NCBI GenBank assembly: GCA_023666665.1 | Contig: JAMPBN010000001.1 | Coordinates: forward strand, 767,284 to 831,283 | Length of the DNA stretch: 64,000 bases | Origin: Prevotella sp. | GTDB lineage: Bacteria > Bacteroidota > Bacteroidia > Bacteroidales > Muribaculaceae | Direction: 5' to 3' | In this document: piece by piece, positions 27,388-36,182 of the stretch | Numbering within the stretch: position 1 is the first letter of the stretch | Layout: each line of letters opens with the position of its first letter | Made by a program: the position numbers and the translations under genes | Notes under the pieces: model-generated | Seen by the model: only the letters and a program-made list of their open reading frames with translations | Database searches by the model: none | What the model was told of the DNA's origin: nothing

Positions 27388-27746
27388 TCCAATGCTCCTT
27401 TCTTCCAGGCATATATGAGGCCAAGAACAAGAATTGTGAAAAATACGGCGATGCAAATAACTCCCGCAGCGCCCAGAGTCCGCATATTCACGGCCCAGGG
27501 AAACAGGAACACACACTCGACGTCGAACATCAGAAACAGAATGGCATACAGATAGTAACCTATCTTGAACTGAGCCATTGACTCGCCTCGAGTCGGGATA
27601 CCGCACTCATATGCCTCACCCTTTTGGGGGTTGAAAGAGCGCGGGCCGATAAGCCCGGCAATCCAAAGAGCCGCAGCAACGAGTGCAAGACCCGTAAGGG
27701 CGGCAGTAATGGCCAACACGCCATTAGAGATGGATAACGTTATCAT
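27378..27746 (-). CDS. nuoA: NADH-quinone oxidoreductase subunit A
   Basis: 122 residues, three transmembrane helices; [20 protein letters not shown] is the conserved cytoplasmic loop, and [17 protein letters not shown] carries the acidic residues of TM2. First gene of the 18-gene reverse block. A leader of about 45 nt with a small palindrome precedes it. Confidence 0.95.
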   Translation of the reverse strand: MITLSISNGVLAITAALTGLALVAAALWIAGLIGPRSFNPQKGEAYECGIPTRGESMAQFKIGYYLYAILFLMFDVECVFLFPWAVNMRTLGAAGVICIAVFFTILVLGLIYAWKKGALEWK

Positions 27747-27755
27747 ACAGGTTTT

Positions 27756-27803
27756 TATACTACAAAAACAGTATATAATTGGTCTATTTTACCCGCAAAT
27801 TTA
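27756..27803 (-). promoter_or_regulatory. Leader palindrome and -7 box of the nuo/atp block
   Basis: -7 box TAAATTTG on the reverse strand (27796-27803); no clear TTTG at -33. The leader contains a 6-bp palindrome TATACT (27756-27761) / AGTATA (27770-27775) around an 8-nt loop, possibly an operator or 5' hairpin. Confidence 0.5.
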
Positions 27804-27853
27804 CGAAAAATTTCTTAATGCCCCACCCTATTATCAAAAAAAGTGTAAAAATT

Positions 27854-27882
27854 TTAGGCGGTTGGGCGTTAGGCGTTACAGA
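27854..27882. repeat. TTRGGCG heptamers between nuoA leader and the ricin-like gene
   Basis: TTAGGCG, a single G, TTGGGCG, TTAGGCG, TTACAGA. Same word as 36650-36712 and the atpG insert. Confidence 0.6.
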
Positions 27883-27913
27883 AAGCAAAGAGGCCGCGCC
27901 GGGGCGCAGCCTC
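27883..27913 (-). terminator. Terminator of the large secreted protein gene
   Basis: Reverse-strand stem GAGGCTGCGC paired with GCGCGGCCTC (27890-27913, one wobble, 4-nt loop) followed by TTTGCTTT. Confidence 0.65.
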
Positions 27914-27948
27914 AATTATGCATTATGCATTCTTAATTATGCATTACT
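27914..27948. repeat. Heptamer array at the stop of the large secreted protein
   Basis: AATTATG, CATTATG, CATTCTT, AATTATG, CATTACT; the stop codon (27944-27946) lies in the last unit. Read on the reverse strand it matches the block after the serB stop (3669-3700) at all but a few positions. Confidence 0.8.
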
Positions 27949-30900
27949 TCACCAGGACTTTGCGGCCATTAATGATGTTGATGCCGCGAACCGGTGCGTT
28001 CAGGCGACGACCCGTCAGGTCGTAGATGCCCTCGGCATATTTGGATGCGGGAGCGGCTCCGACTTCGTCAATGCCGTTGACTGTGCCGTCTTGGTCGATT
28101 ACAAACGATGACTTCAGCGCTCTGGTGTGTGTGCCGTCGGCAGTGGTCATCTTAGCGCCGGCAACTTCCAGCTTGTAGTTCTTACCTACAGTGAGTTCGC
28201 CCATAGTCACGACATAGTTGCCATCGCGGAGCTCTTTGGCGGTAAACTCGCAAGAGCCATCTTCGAGAGCCACTCGCGACTTAACCTTGGCTGAGCTGAG
28301 AGCTTCTTCTTCCTCGGAGGTCATCGGAATCACGCGGACAATCACTTCGTCGTCGGCCACAGCTTCGTGCAAAGCTCCGCTAAGAGTCATTGTCAGACCC
28401 TCCTGGCTATCATAGCTCAGCGAGTACTCAACGTCGTCGAGCGCACTGATGCCCCAATGGGAGTTCTCTATGCCGTTAGGATCGGCAGAACCGTCAGCAC
28501 TCCAATTCACAATAGTACCGCCGCTTTGACTCATATGGATGGAACCGCCGGGGCTGTTCGATGCATATCCGGTTCTTGTAATGGCAAAACGACCGATGAA
28601 GTTGTTATACACCAGATTATACACCTGAGCAGACTCGCGGTCAACCATATTGATATTTAAGCCGGGAGTGCCAATTGCCTTACCGCTCTTTTCGTTGACG
28701 ATAATATAACCGTCGTCAACCTTTTCTATGGTCCAAAGTGTGGAGTAGTCAGTAGCATCTGCTATGCCGGCAATTTTTGTGCCGTTGTCGTGCATATAAC
28801 GCACTGACCAACCGGAAGCCGACTCCTTGTTCGTCCAAAGCTGAACGTGTTGACCGACAATATACTTGTCAAGAATCGAATCAACCTCGGCAGTGATAGC
28901 TTCGAAATTGTTCACAATGCCGTTGCGTTTGGAGTTGTTAACGCTTTCTATCGTGGTCAGAGCATCATAAGCGGCATTATGTTCGGCAACTAAGGCAGCG
29001 TAGTCCTTAACGGCTGCATTATTCATGGAAAGGGCAGCAAGGCTCTCGCTGTTGTCAATGGCACGAAGTGCTCCAATGTTGTTTTTTACGGCAGTAATAT
29101 AAGTGGTTTTTGCGTGTTCGATTTCAGTGTCGTTAGCTTCGATAAAGTACCAAAGTGCGCCGTTGCCGTTTGTGGTGGTCAGGTCGAGGTTGTCGCGACC
29201 ATCGCCAATGGGGCTGTAATTGGTAAAATAAAATTCACCGTTTCCACCCAGATTGAGTGCATAGTTGAAGTTGTCACTGCCCTTGGCTATACCGTAGGTG
29301 TTTGCAATACTGAAATTATCGGTGTCGGTGCCATAGGACGTCTCGTTCAAACGATACAGATACACCTCGGTGGCATCTTCGGCTTCTGACATCGTCAACG
29401 CGTCGCCTTTCATAGCATAACCGTCAATTAGATTGAAAATCTTGACGCTGCCATTTCCGGCCTGTTCCAAACGCCAGTAAATGCCGGCCTGGGCAAGAGT
29501 TGAGGCACTAACATTTTCACCGGGGCCGCTTGCATTCGTGCGCGTTTCGCCGTTGACGCTGAGATTTGCGTTTTGTCCCATAACTATTTTGCGGTCGGAG
29601 AGTATACGATAGTAGCGGGGATTTTCTTTGGTCGACACCTGAGGTTCGCAGAAGGTAAAGGAGGCCGGCTCAATAGTCCACACGGAGCCGGGGTCCTCAG
29701 CATCGTTATAATCCATCAGATTGCCGGTGGTTCCGCTCAAGTGGATATAATTGGCAGAGCCGTCTATCTTCAGCATAACGCCGGTTGATACTGCAGAGGG
29801 TATAAGCAGCTGATCTTTTAGCTGATAGCCGGTGGTACGGTTATAAAAGCGCAGCTTGTTGTTGTCTACTTTCATCAACCATATGCAGTCGTCATTTTTC
29901 TGCTCGGCAGTGCGGGAGTTAATTACCACATTGCCGGCTGCGTTGATGTAAATTGCAAGCCAAGGATTGTTGGCTGTATAGCTACCGGTACCGCTTGCAC
30001 GGCGATTATTGTAGATGGTTACGAACTTATTGTTAAATTTGGCGATGTAGGCGGCATATTGAGCATTGGCAGCAGCAACGGCTTCGTCCATAGTTAAGCC
30101 GGTGGTACCCTCGGGCATAGTCACCACGGGACAATCTTCGCCGCCAATCACCGCTTTCATTTTGGCGCAACCCCGGGCAATTCCTTTCAGCTCGGCAACT
30201 CTGGCATCAAACACCGCCTGCGGGTCATAAGTTTCTTCAACATAACGCTCCGGCATCCAATATGAAGCATTATTCAACTCACAACGGTGGATTTGATAGT
30301 TTTGCCCGGTCCCGGCTACACTCAAAAAATTAGTTCCTTGACCGAGGGTAATGTAGTCATCAGTACCAATAGTCAAATCAAACCAAGCCACACTGTCGGG
30401 TTTTGCCGCACGGTCAAACGTATAAATATATCTGGAAGTTTTATCAGCTGCTGCTTGAACACCGCCTGCATTATTTGCAACGATGTTGCTTATAGCGCCA
30501 TTAGGATATGCCTTATTTACTACGCAGTATTTTCCGGCATTCGCTCCCTCGCCTGCAATAAGTTGCCATAATTGGCCATCAATATCCGCCTCAGTTGCAC
30601 CCGCACTAAGATGAGCAACATTGCCCGAGCTAACAGTGGGCTGCGTGATTTTTTCAGTACGAGTTGCATCGCTCCATTTAAAGATATACCATGGATTAAC
30701 CGGATAGTAACCAAGGTAATTACCCTCGCGGTTGCCACTATCTTCCTTATTCACGAAGCGATACCACTGCCCCTCCATCGGGAAAGTTGTGTCAATAACT
30801 TCGTGCGTAAATACATACCACACGGAATAGCCACCATTTCTATCAGTGCCAGTATACTGCGGTATAGAAGTTTCATTATTTGTATTTAAATACCCTGCAA

Positions 30901-31363
30901 CGTTATTTCCGGTGTGTGTTGACAGACGTATTGTATTTGTTCCATTCACTACGACACTCCACTTGTCAGAATTACTCCAGTTATCGGCACTCGCAATATC
31001 GGCAGTAAACTTGGCGGCATAAGCTATATCATCTTTCATAGAAACAGAACCACTTGAAAATGAGTTCCCGGTACTTCCCACATACTGATTTGAAGTATAG
31101 CTCTGAAGCACGAATGTTCCGTCATCTTGAACACGAACCACAAACAGATTAGCCTCAGTAAGAGTTTGGGTCTTGACTGCTGCTCCGGCAAAATAATAGC
31201 CCGCGCCACCGTGATTATCCAAACATTGAAGCGATATAACCGTGCCATCGGTAAATGCTGTAGACACGGTAGCATTGGTTATCTGTACGCCCTCAAGCGA
31301 AACCTCCGTAGAAGCACTTGCCATTATTGGTAGGATAACCGACAATAGTAATAGTTTTTTCAT
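27944..31363 (-). CDS. Large secreted protein with ricin-like repeats and a sorting tail
   Basis: 1139 residues. Signal peptide MKKLLLLSVILPIMASAS. The body has several segments with the Q/L-W motif of beta-trefoil or ricin-like lectins (GQLWQLIAGEG, GSVWTIEPASF, GIYWRLEQAGN, LWYFIEAND, STLWTIEKVDDGY), separated by Gly/Asn-rich stretches and a helical linker (about 740-810). The last ~25 residues, YDLTGRRLNAPVRGINIING with a KVLVK end, look like a type IX sorting tail. Probably a glycan-binding surface or secreted protein; no catalytic motif seen. Related in style to the partial protein at 1-726. Its promoter region contains a G9 tract. Confidence 0.85.
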   Translation of the reverse strand: MKKLLLLSVILPIMASASTEVSLEGVQITNATVSTAFTDGTVISLQCLDNHGGAGYYFAGAAVKTQTLTEANLFVVRVQDDGTFVLQSYTSNQYVGSTGNSFSSGSVSMKDDIAYAAKFTADIASADNWSNSDKWSVVVNGTNTIRLSTHTGNNVAGYLNTNNETSIPQYTGTDRNGGYSVWYVFTHEVIDTTFPMEGQWYRFVNKEDSGNREGNYLGYYPVNPWYIFKWSDATRTEKITQPTVSSGNVAHLSAGATEADIDGQLWQLIAGEGANAGKYCVVNKAYPNGAISNIVANNAGGVQAAADKTSRYIYTFDRAAKPDSVAWFDLTIGTDDYITLGQGTNFLSVAGTGQNYQIHRCELNNASYWMPERYVEETYDPQAVFDARVAELKGIARGCAKMKAVIGGEDCPVVTMPEGTTGLTMDEAVAAANAQYAAYIAKFNNKFVTIYNNRRASGTGSYTANNPWLAIYINAAGNVVINSRTAEQKNDDCIWLMKVDNNKLRFYNRTTGYQLKDQLLIPSAVSTGVMLKIDGSANYIHLSGTTGNLMDYNDAEDPGSVWTIEPASFTFCEPQVSTKENPRYYRILSDRKIVMGQNANLSVNGETRTNASGPGENVSASTLAQAGIYWRLEQAGNGSVKIFNLIDGYAMKGDALTMSEAEDATEVYLYRLNETSYGTDTDNFSIANTYGIAKGSDNFNYALNLGGNGEFYFTNYSPIGDGRDNLDLTTTNGNGALWYFIEANDTEIEHAKTTYITAVKNNIGALRAIDNSESLAALSMNNAAVKDYAALVAEHNAAYDALTTIESVNNSKRNGIVNNFEAITAEVDSILDKYIVGQHVQLWTNKESASGWSVRYMHDNGTKIAGIADATDYSTLWTIEKVDDGYIIVNEKSGKAIGTPGLNINMVDRESAQVYNLVYNNFIGRFAITRTGYASNSPGGSIHMSQSGGTIVNWSADGSADPNGIENSHWGISALDDVEYSLSYDSQEGLTMTLSGALHEAVADDEVIVRVIPMTSEEEEALSSAKVKSRVALEDGSCEFTAKELRDGNYVVTMGELTVGKNYKLEVAGAKMTTADGTHTRALKSSFVIDQDGTVNGIDEVGAAPASKYAEGIYDLTGRRLNAPVRGINIINGRKVLVK

Positions 31364-31409
31364 GGAAAAATTATGTGAATTTGTGAATTAATTTAATTGA
31401 TTTAACTCG

Positions 31410-31447
31410 CAAATTTACACACTTTTTCACAATTACCCCCCCCCAAT
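31410..31447 (-). promoter_or_regulatory. Promoter with a G9 tract in its spacer region
   Basis: -7 box TAAATTTG (31410-31417) on the reverse strand. Upstream lies TTG then a run of nine G in all (31436-31444), 18 nt from the -7 box. The TTG ending in the first G is 26 bp from the -7 box, too far for the usual 19-21, so the tract length could set promoter strength. Confidence 0.5.
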
Positions 31448-31473
31448 TTGTTAATCTTTGTTAAATAACAAAT

Positions 31474-31512
31474 AAAAAGTCCTTAAGGTCTTTAATGACC
31501 TTAGGGACTTTT
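31474..31512. terminator. Bidirectional terminator after the acyl-CoA dehydrogenase gene
   Basis: Stem GTCCTTAAGGTC / GACCTTAGGGAC (one wobble) flanked by AAAAA and TTTT, loop TTTAAT. It ends the etf-acd transcript on the reverse strand. Confidence 0.8.
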
Positions 31513-31532
31513 GTATTCAATTAGCCGAGTTA

Positions 31533-33245
31533 TCAGGCTTGATAGAGGGGAAGTTCGTCGGGGTTGAAGCCGGCGATGAAGGCGCTGTGTTGTTCAACAA
31601 GGGCGCAGGCGAGGTTGTTGTAAACGACTGCGGACTTGGTAAACGACTCGGTGCGTACGGCATCGAGGAGGAGCAAGTAGCTCATAACCACGTTGCCGGC
31701 CATCTCTACGAGGCGGCGAGCCATAAAGTCAATGAGGGGCTGATTTCGGGTTTCGGTAACGGAAGCAACGGCAGCCTGAAGTTTCTCGGTCATACCTTCG
31801 AGGCGAGCCTTGACGGCGGCGAGTTCGGCGCTGAGTTCCTTGCCTTCGAGCTGAGCCTTGTAGTTTTCAATGAGGGTAGAGATGGTGCCGGTAGTGACGT
31901 GGCGAATCGCGGCAACTACTTGCAGTTGAGTGGTACCCTCATAGATTGAGGTGATGCGGGCATCGCGGTAGAGGCGCTCGCAGGCATATTCTTTCATAAA
32001 GCCCGAACCGCCGTGAACCTGAATGCAGTCGTAGGCATTCTGATTGGCGTATTCCGAGCCGAGGCCCTTGGCCAGCGGGGTGCAAGCGTCGGCGAGCTTG
32101 GAGTAGTATTTGCACTCCTTGCGTTCTTCGGGAGTGAGGGGGCGTTCCTTGGCGATGTCCTCATATGCCTTGTAGAGGTCGACGTAGCGCGAGGTTTCGT
32201 AGAGCAGTGAGCGGGAGGCATCAAGGCGTGCTTTCATCACGGCAATCATTTCGTAGACTACGGGGAACTCGATAATTGCCTTTCCAAACTGCTTGCGTTC
32301 CTGAGCGTAGGCGAGGGCCTCGCGGCAGGCAAGTTCGCTGCAGCCGACGCTCTGAGCGGCGATGCCGAGGCGAGCGCCGTTCATCAGCGCCATAACGTAT
32401 TTGATAAGGCCGAGTTTGCGCGAACCGCAAAGTTCTGCCTTGGCGTTTTTGTAGACGAGTTCGCATGTGGGCGAACCCTTGATGCCCATCTTGTTTTCGA
32501 TGCGGCGCACGGTAACACCGCCGTCGCGCTTGTCGTAGATAAACATTGAAAGGCCGCGGCCGTCGCGGGTGCCCTCTTCCGAGCGGGCAAGCACGAGGTG
32601 GATGTCGGCGTCGCCGTTGGTAATGAAGCGCTTAACGCCGTTGAGGCGCCAAGTGCCGTCGGGCATCTCAGTGGCCTTGAGCATTACGCTCTGGAGGTCG
32701 GAGCCGGCATCGGGTTCGGTGAGGTCCATACTCATAGTCTCACCCTCGCAGACGCGTGGAATAAACTTCTGCTTCTGTTCCTCGGAGCCGAATTCGTAGA
32801 TGGTTTCGGCGCAGTCTTGCAGACCCCAGAGGTTTTCAAATCCGCAGTCGGCACGGCTGACAATGTCGGCAGCCATAATGTAGGGGGTGATGGGGAAGTT
32901 GAGGCCTCCGAGACGGCGGGGCATTGACATACCCATCAGTCCGGCCTTGCGGCAGGCGTCGAGGTTGCGCTGAGTGCCGTCGGCATATATTACGCCGCCA
33001 TTTTCAACGCGGGGACCCTGATGGTCAACGTCTTCAGCGTTGGGGGCAACGATGTCGCCACACATTTCGCCAACGATTTTGAGCACGCGGCGATAGTTGT
33101 CCATGGCGTCTTCGTAGGTAAAGGGAGCGTAGTCAAACTTGGCGGCGTCGGTATAGTCGCGCTCTTTGAGGGCAACGATTTTCTCCATCAGCGGGTGGCT
33201 GAGGTAGTGGAGGAGGTCGGGATTATCAGTAAAAAAGTTAGCCAT
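31533..33245 (-). CDS. Acyl-CoA dehydrogenase, long form with C-terminal domain
   Basis: FAD enzyme oxidising an acyl-CoA to the enoyl-CoA. 570 residues; the core has MSMDLTEPDAGSDL (172-185), WRLNGVKRFITNGDADI, RKQFGKAIIEFP, HGGSGFMKEY and the catalytic base Glu436 in SIYEGTTQLQ. An extra C-terminal helical domain (about 450-570) is typical of the long acyl-CoA dehydrogenases. It shares one base with the etfA stop (TAATG), so enzyme and electron acceptor are made together. Substrate chain length not determinable. Confidence 0.93.
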   Translation of the reverse strand: MANFFTDNPDLLHYLSHPLMEKIVALKERDYTDAAKFDYAPFTYEDAMDNYRRVLKIVGEMCGDIVAPNAEDVDHQGPRVENGGVIYADGTQRNLDACRKAGLMGMSMPRRLGGLNFPITPYIMAADIVSRADCGFENLWGLQDCAETIYEFGSEEQKQKFIPRVCEGETMSMDLTEPDAGSDLQSVMLKATEMPDGTWRLNGVKRFITNGDADIHLVLARSEEGTRDGRGLSMFIYDKRDGGVTVRRIENKMGIKGSPTCELVYKNAKAELCGSRKLGLIKYVMALMNGARLGIAAQSVGCSELACREALAYAQERKQFGKAIIEFPVVYEMIAVMKARLDASRSLLYETSRYVDLYKAYEDIAKERPLTPEERKECKYYSKLADACTPLAKGLGSEYANQNAYDCIQVHGGSGFMKEYACERLYRDARITSIYEGTTQLQVVAAIRHVTTGTISTLIENYKAQLEGKELSAELAAVKARLEGMTEKLQAAVASVTETRNQPLIDFMARRLVEMAGNVVMSYLLLLDAVRTESFTKSAVVYNNLACALVEQHSAFIAGFNPDELPLYQA

Positions 33246-34276
33246 TATTTGGAATTCTTTTTGTAGTATTTAATCAACTTGGGGATGATTTCCTCAACGT
33301 CGGCAGTGATTACATAGTCGGCGATAGTGTTGATTGGAGCATTGGGGTCGTTATTGATGGAGATAATAATGGAGCTGTCTTGCATACCGGCAATGTGCTG
33401 AATCTGACCGCTGATGCCGCAGGCAATGTAGAGCTTGGGGCGCACGGTGGTGCCGGTTTGGCCGATTTGGCGGGCATTTTCAGTCCAGCCGGCATCGACG
33501 GCGGCGCGGGTTGCGCCAACCTCGGCGTTGAGCACCTTGGCGAGCTCGTGGAGCAAATCGAAGCCCTCTTTTGAGCCCATACCGTAGCCGCCGGCCACGA
33601 TGATGGGGGCATTTTTGATGTTGATTTTCGACTTTTCGATCTGACGGTCGATGATTTCAACAACGTATTGGGCGGGGTCGATGTAGTCGTCGGCTTTGAG
33701 GTTGACAACCTCAGCCGTATGGTTGGGGTCGTGGATCTCTTTTTTCATCACGCCCTCGCGCACGGTGGCCATTTGGGGGCGACACTCGGGGTTGACGATT
33801 GTGGCAACGATGTTGCCGCCGAAAGCCGGGCGAATTTGATAGAGCAGATTGGTGTAGCTCTTGCCGGTTTTCGCGTCGGTATGGTCGCCGATTTCCAAAG
33901 CGGTGCAGTCGGCGGTAAGGCCGCTGTGGAGGCAGGAGCTTACGCGCGGGCCAAGGTCGCGGCCAATACACGTTGCGCCCATAAGGCAGATTTGCGGCTT
34001 GATTTCCTTAAAGAGGTTGATAAGGAGGGCGGCGTGGGGATTTGTGGTGTAAGGGAAAAGACGTGTGTCGTCTACCTTATATACGGTGTCTACGCCGTAG
34101 GGGGTGAGGGTTTTCTCAACATCGCCGAGATTATGGCCGGCCACTATGGCTTCGAGCTTCACGCCGAGTTTGTCGGCAAGGGTGCGACCCTTGGTGAGGA
34201 GTTCGAGGCTCACGTCGGCAACGTGGTCTTCAGCCCATTCGCAATAAACTATGAGGTTGTTCTGATCTTTTGACAT
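33245..34276 (-). CDS. etfA: Electron transfer flavoprotein subunit alpha
   Basis: Takes electrons from the acyl-CoA dehydrogenase. 343 residues from ATG 34276 (MSKDQNNLIVYCEW). The C-terminal FAD domain is clear: VAGGYGMGSKEGFDLLHELA, VGATRAAVDAGW, QIGQTGTTVRPKLYIACGIS. The open frame has a nine-codon upstream extension from a non-ATG codon, rejected. 4 bp after etfB. Confidence 0.95.
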   Translation of the reverse strand: MSKDQNNLIVYCEWAEDHVADVSLELLTKGRTLADKLGVKLEAIVAGHNLGDVEKTLTPYGVDTVYKVDDTRLFPYTTNPHAALLINLFKEIKPQICLMGATCIGRDLGPRVSSCLHSGLTADCTALEIGDHTDAKTGKSYTNLLYQIRPAFGGNIVATIVNPECRPQMATVREGVMKKEIHDPNHTAEVVNLKADDYIDPAQYVVEIIDRQIEKSKINIKNAPIIVAGGYGMGSKEGFDLLHELAKVLNAEVGATRAAVDAGWTENARQIGQTGTTVRPKLYIACGISGQIQHIAGMQDSSIIISINNDPNAPINTIADYVITADVEEIIPKLIKYYKKNSK

Positions 34277-34280
34277 AATG

Positions 34281-35153
34281 TTAGCCGATAGTGTGGTTGG
34301 CAATAAGTTCTTTGATAAGTTCTTCGAGTTGAGCGTCGTCGTTGTCGATGCGGCGGCTTTCCTTGGCGGTGAATACCACGTTTTCTACGTTTTTCACCTT
34401 TGTGGGTGAGCCGGGGAAGCCAATCTGCTCGGGGTCAGCCTCAACATATGCGGCGTTCCACTCCACGATAGCCTCGGGGCAGCGTTCGTCGGCACGTTTT
34501 TGTGCTTCGGGGTCGAGGGCATTATACTCTGTGGGAGATGCTGCATATTTGAATTTGCAGACGCGGCGGGCATTGCGGGGGCGACATTCGTCGGCGGTGC
34601 CGCCTACGGTAACGAGGCAGGGGAGCGGAGCCTTAACGGTTTCGACGCCGTTTTCGAGGCGACGCTTCACGGTTACGTATCCATCTTTGAGGTCAACGAT
34701 TTCTTCAGCATAGGTAACCTGAGGCACTCCGAGCTTCTCGGCAATCTGAGGCCCCACCTGAGCGGTGTCGCCGTCAATGGCCTGACGGCCACCGAGAATT
34801 ATGTCGTAACCCTCCATCTTCTTGATTGCCTGAGCAAGGGAGTAAGAAGTGGCCAGGGTGTCAGCACCTCCGAGGGCGCGGTCGGTCAACACTACTCCGC
34901 GGTCGGCGCCGCGATAAATGGCTTCGCGAATGATTTCAGAAGCGCGGGGAAGACCCATTGTGAGCATCGTCACGGTAGAGCCGGGGTTGGCATCTTTCAG
35001 TCTCAGAGCCTGTTCGAGGGCGTTGAGGTCTTCGGGATTGAAGATGGCGGGCAACACTGCGCGGTTGATTGTGCCGTCTTCTTTCATTGCATCTTTGCCC
35101 ACGTTGCGGGTGTCAGGCACCTGCTTGGCGAGCACGATGATGTTTAAACTCAT
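34281..35153 (-). CDS. etfB: Electron transfer flavoprotein subunit beta
   Basis: 290 residues. N-terminal MSLNIIVLAKQVPDTRNVGK; nucleotide-binding DIILGGRQAIDGDTAQVGP (about 135-153). The DGDTAQVGP motif is shared with EtfB/FixA proteins including electron-bifurcating ones; whether this pair bifurcates is not decided by the motif alone. First gene of etfB-etfA-acd with its own good promoter. Confidence 0.95.
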   Translation of the reverse strand: MSLNIIVLAKQVPDTRNVGKDAMKEDGTINRAVLPAIFNPEDLNALEQALRLKDANPGSTVTMLTMGLPRASEIIREAIYRGADRGVVLTDRALGGADTLATSYSLAQAIKKMEGYDIILGGRQAIDGDTAQVGPQIAEKLGVPQVTYAEEIVDLKDGYVTVKRRLENGVETVKAPLPCLVTVGGTADECRPRNARRVCKFKYAASPTEYNALDPEAQKRADERCPEAIVEWNAAYVEADPEQIGFPGSPTKVKNVENVVFTAKESRRIDNDDAQLEELIKELIANHTIG

Positions 35154-35211
35154 ACTGTAATATTGTTAGTGATGATTGGTTTATTTCGTTTTTTAAACGC
35201 AAAAGTTGCCG

Positions 35212-35243
35212 CAAAGGTACACAAATTTTGCCAAAAGTGCAAA
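35212..35243 (-). promoter_or_regulatory. Promoter of etfB-etfA-acd
   Basis: -33 TTTG (35240-35243), 20-bp spacer, -7 TACCTTTG (35212-35219), 59 nt before etfB ATG; the -33 box abuts the end of nadC. Confidence 0.7.
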
Positions 35244-36089
35244 TCAGCAGTGCTTGAAGCTCATATCGAGACCTTTGACCGAGTGGGTCAGTGCGCCGAC
35301 GCTGATGAAGTCAACGCTGGTTTCGCCATAGGCGCGGAGGGTGTCGATGGTGATGCCACCGCTCGACTCTATTTCCGTAGCACCGTTTATGCGTTTAACG
35401 GCCTCGGCAGTGCGTTCGGGCGTGAAGTTGTCGAGCATTATGCGGTCAACCCCGGCAGCAAGCGCTTGGTCAATTTCGGCGGTGTTGCGCACTTCCACTT
35501 CGATTTTCAAGTCGCGGCCGGTGCGCTTGCAATATTCCTTGGCGGCGCTGACGGCCTTGTCGATTCCGCCGGCAAAGTCCACGTGGTTATCCTTAATGAG
35601 AATCATATCAAAAAGGCCGATGCGATGGTTGCCGCCGCCGCCGATTTTAACGGCTTCCTTGTCGAGCAGACGCATTCCGGGTTCGGTCTTGCGAGTATCG
35701 ATAACTTTGGCTTTCAATCCTTTGAGTTGCTCCTGATAGCGGCGGGTGGTTGTGGCGATGCCGCTCATTCGCTGCATAATGTTAAGCATAATGCGCTCAG
35801 TTTGGAGCAGCGACTGCACCCTACCCTCCACTTCAAAGGCGATGTTGCCGGGCTTCACTTCGGCACCGTCGTGGATAAACACCGTCATTTTCAGCTCGGG
35901 GTCAAATTTTTGGAACACCTTGCGGGCAATTTCCACTCCGGCCAAGATGCCGGGTTCTTTGATGAGGAGATGCTGCTTGCCGCGGGCGTCGGCGGGTATG
36001 GTTGAGAGTGTGGTGTGGTCACCGTCGCCTACATCTTCGGCAAATGCCAGCGTAAGCAAATCGTCAATAAGTTCGTCGCGAGTTTTCAT
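35244..36089 (-). CDS. nadC: Nicotinate-nucleotide pyrophosphorylase (carboxylating)
   Basis: Quinolinate phosphoribosyltransferase of de novo NAD synthesis: quinolinate plus PRPP to nicotinate mononucleotide and CO2. 281 residues, full length. Signature segments: RMSGIATTTRRYQEQL, DTRKTEPGMRLLDKEAVKIG, GGGNHRIGLFDMILIKDNHV, and GGITIDTLRAYGETSVDFIS. Standing alone between two promoters; nadA and nadB are not in the window. Confidence 0.96.
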   Translation of the reverse strand: MKTRDELIDDLLTLAFAEDVGDGDHTTLSTIPADARGKQHLLIKEPGILAGVEIARKVFQKFDPELKMTVFIHDGAEVKPGNIAFEVEGRVQSLLQTERIMLNIMQRMSGIATTTRRYQEQLKGLKAKVIDTRKTEPGMRLLDKEAVKIGGGGNHRIGLFDMILIKDNHVDFAGGIDKAVSAAKEYCKRTGRDLKIEVEVRNTAEIDQALAAGVDRIMLDNFTPERTAEAVKRINGATEIESSGGITIDTLRAYGETSVDFISVGALTHSVKGLDMSFKHC

Positions 36090-36103
36090 ATCATATTTTT
36101 TAT

Positions 36104-36145
36104 TAACTTTGCGGCAAAGTTAAAAATTTTTGCATTCTTATACAA
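36104..36145. promoter_or_regulatory. Opposed -7 boxes forming a palindrome (nadC and rlmH)
   Basis: TAACTTTG (36104-36111), CGG, CAAAGTTA (36115-36122): a perfect 8-bp palindrome in which each arm is a -7 box, one per direction. The reverse one has TTG (36143-36145) at 20 bp, so it serves nadC (25 nt to ATG). The forward one has no clear -33 box and would serve rlmH 71 nt away. Confidence 0.6.
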
Positions 36146-36147
36146 CT

Positions 36148-36182
36148 CAATTACTAATTACTAATTGCTAATTACTAATTAA
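36148..36182. repeat. Heptamer array abutting the rlmH start codon
   Basis: Five units CAATTAC, TAATTAC, TAATTGC, TAATTAC, TAATTAA; the last base is the A of the rlmH ATG. Confidence 0.85.

Noticed and set aside
27388..27606. 73-codon N-terminal extension of nuoB
   Set aside because: It overlaps nuoA in another frame, has no NuoB character, and ATG 27387 gives the normal N-terminus.
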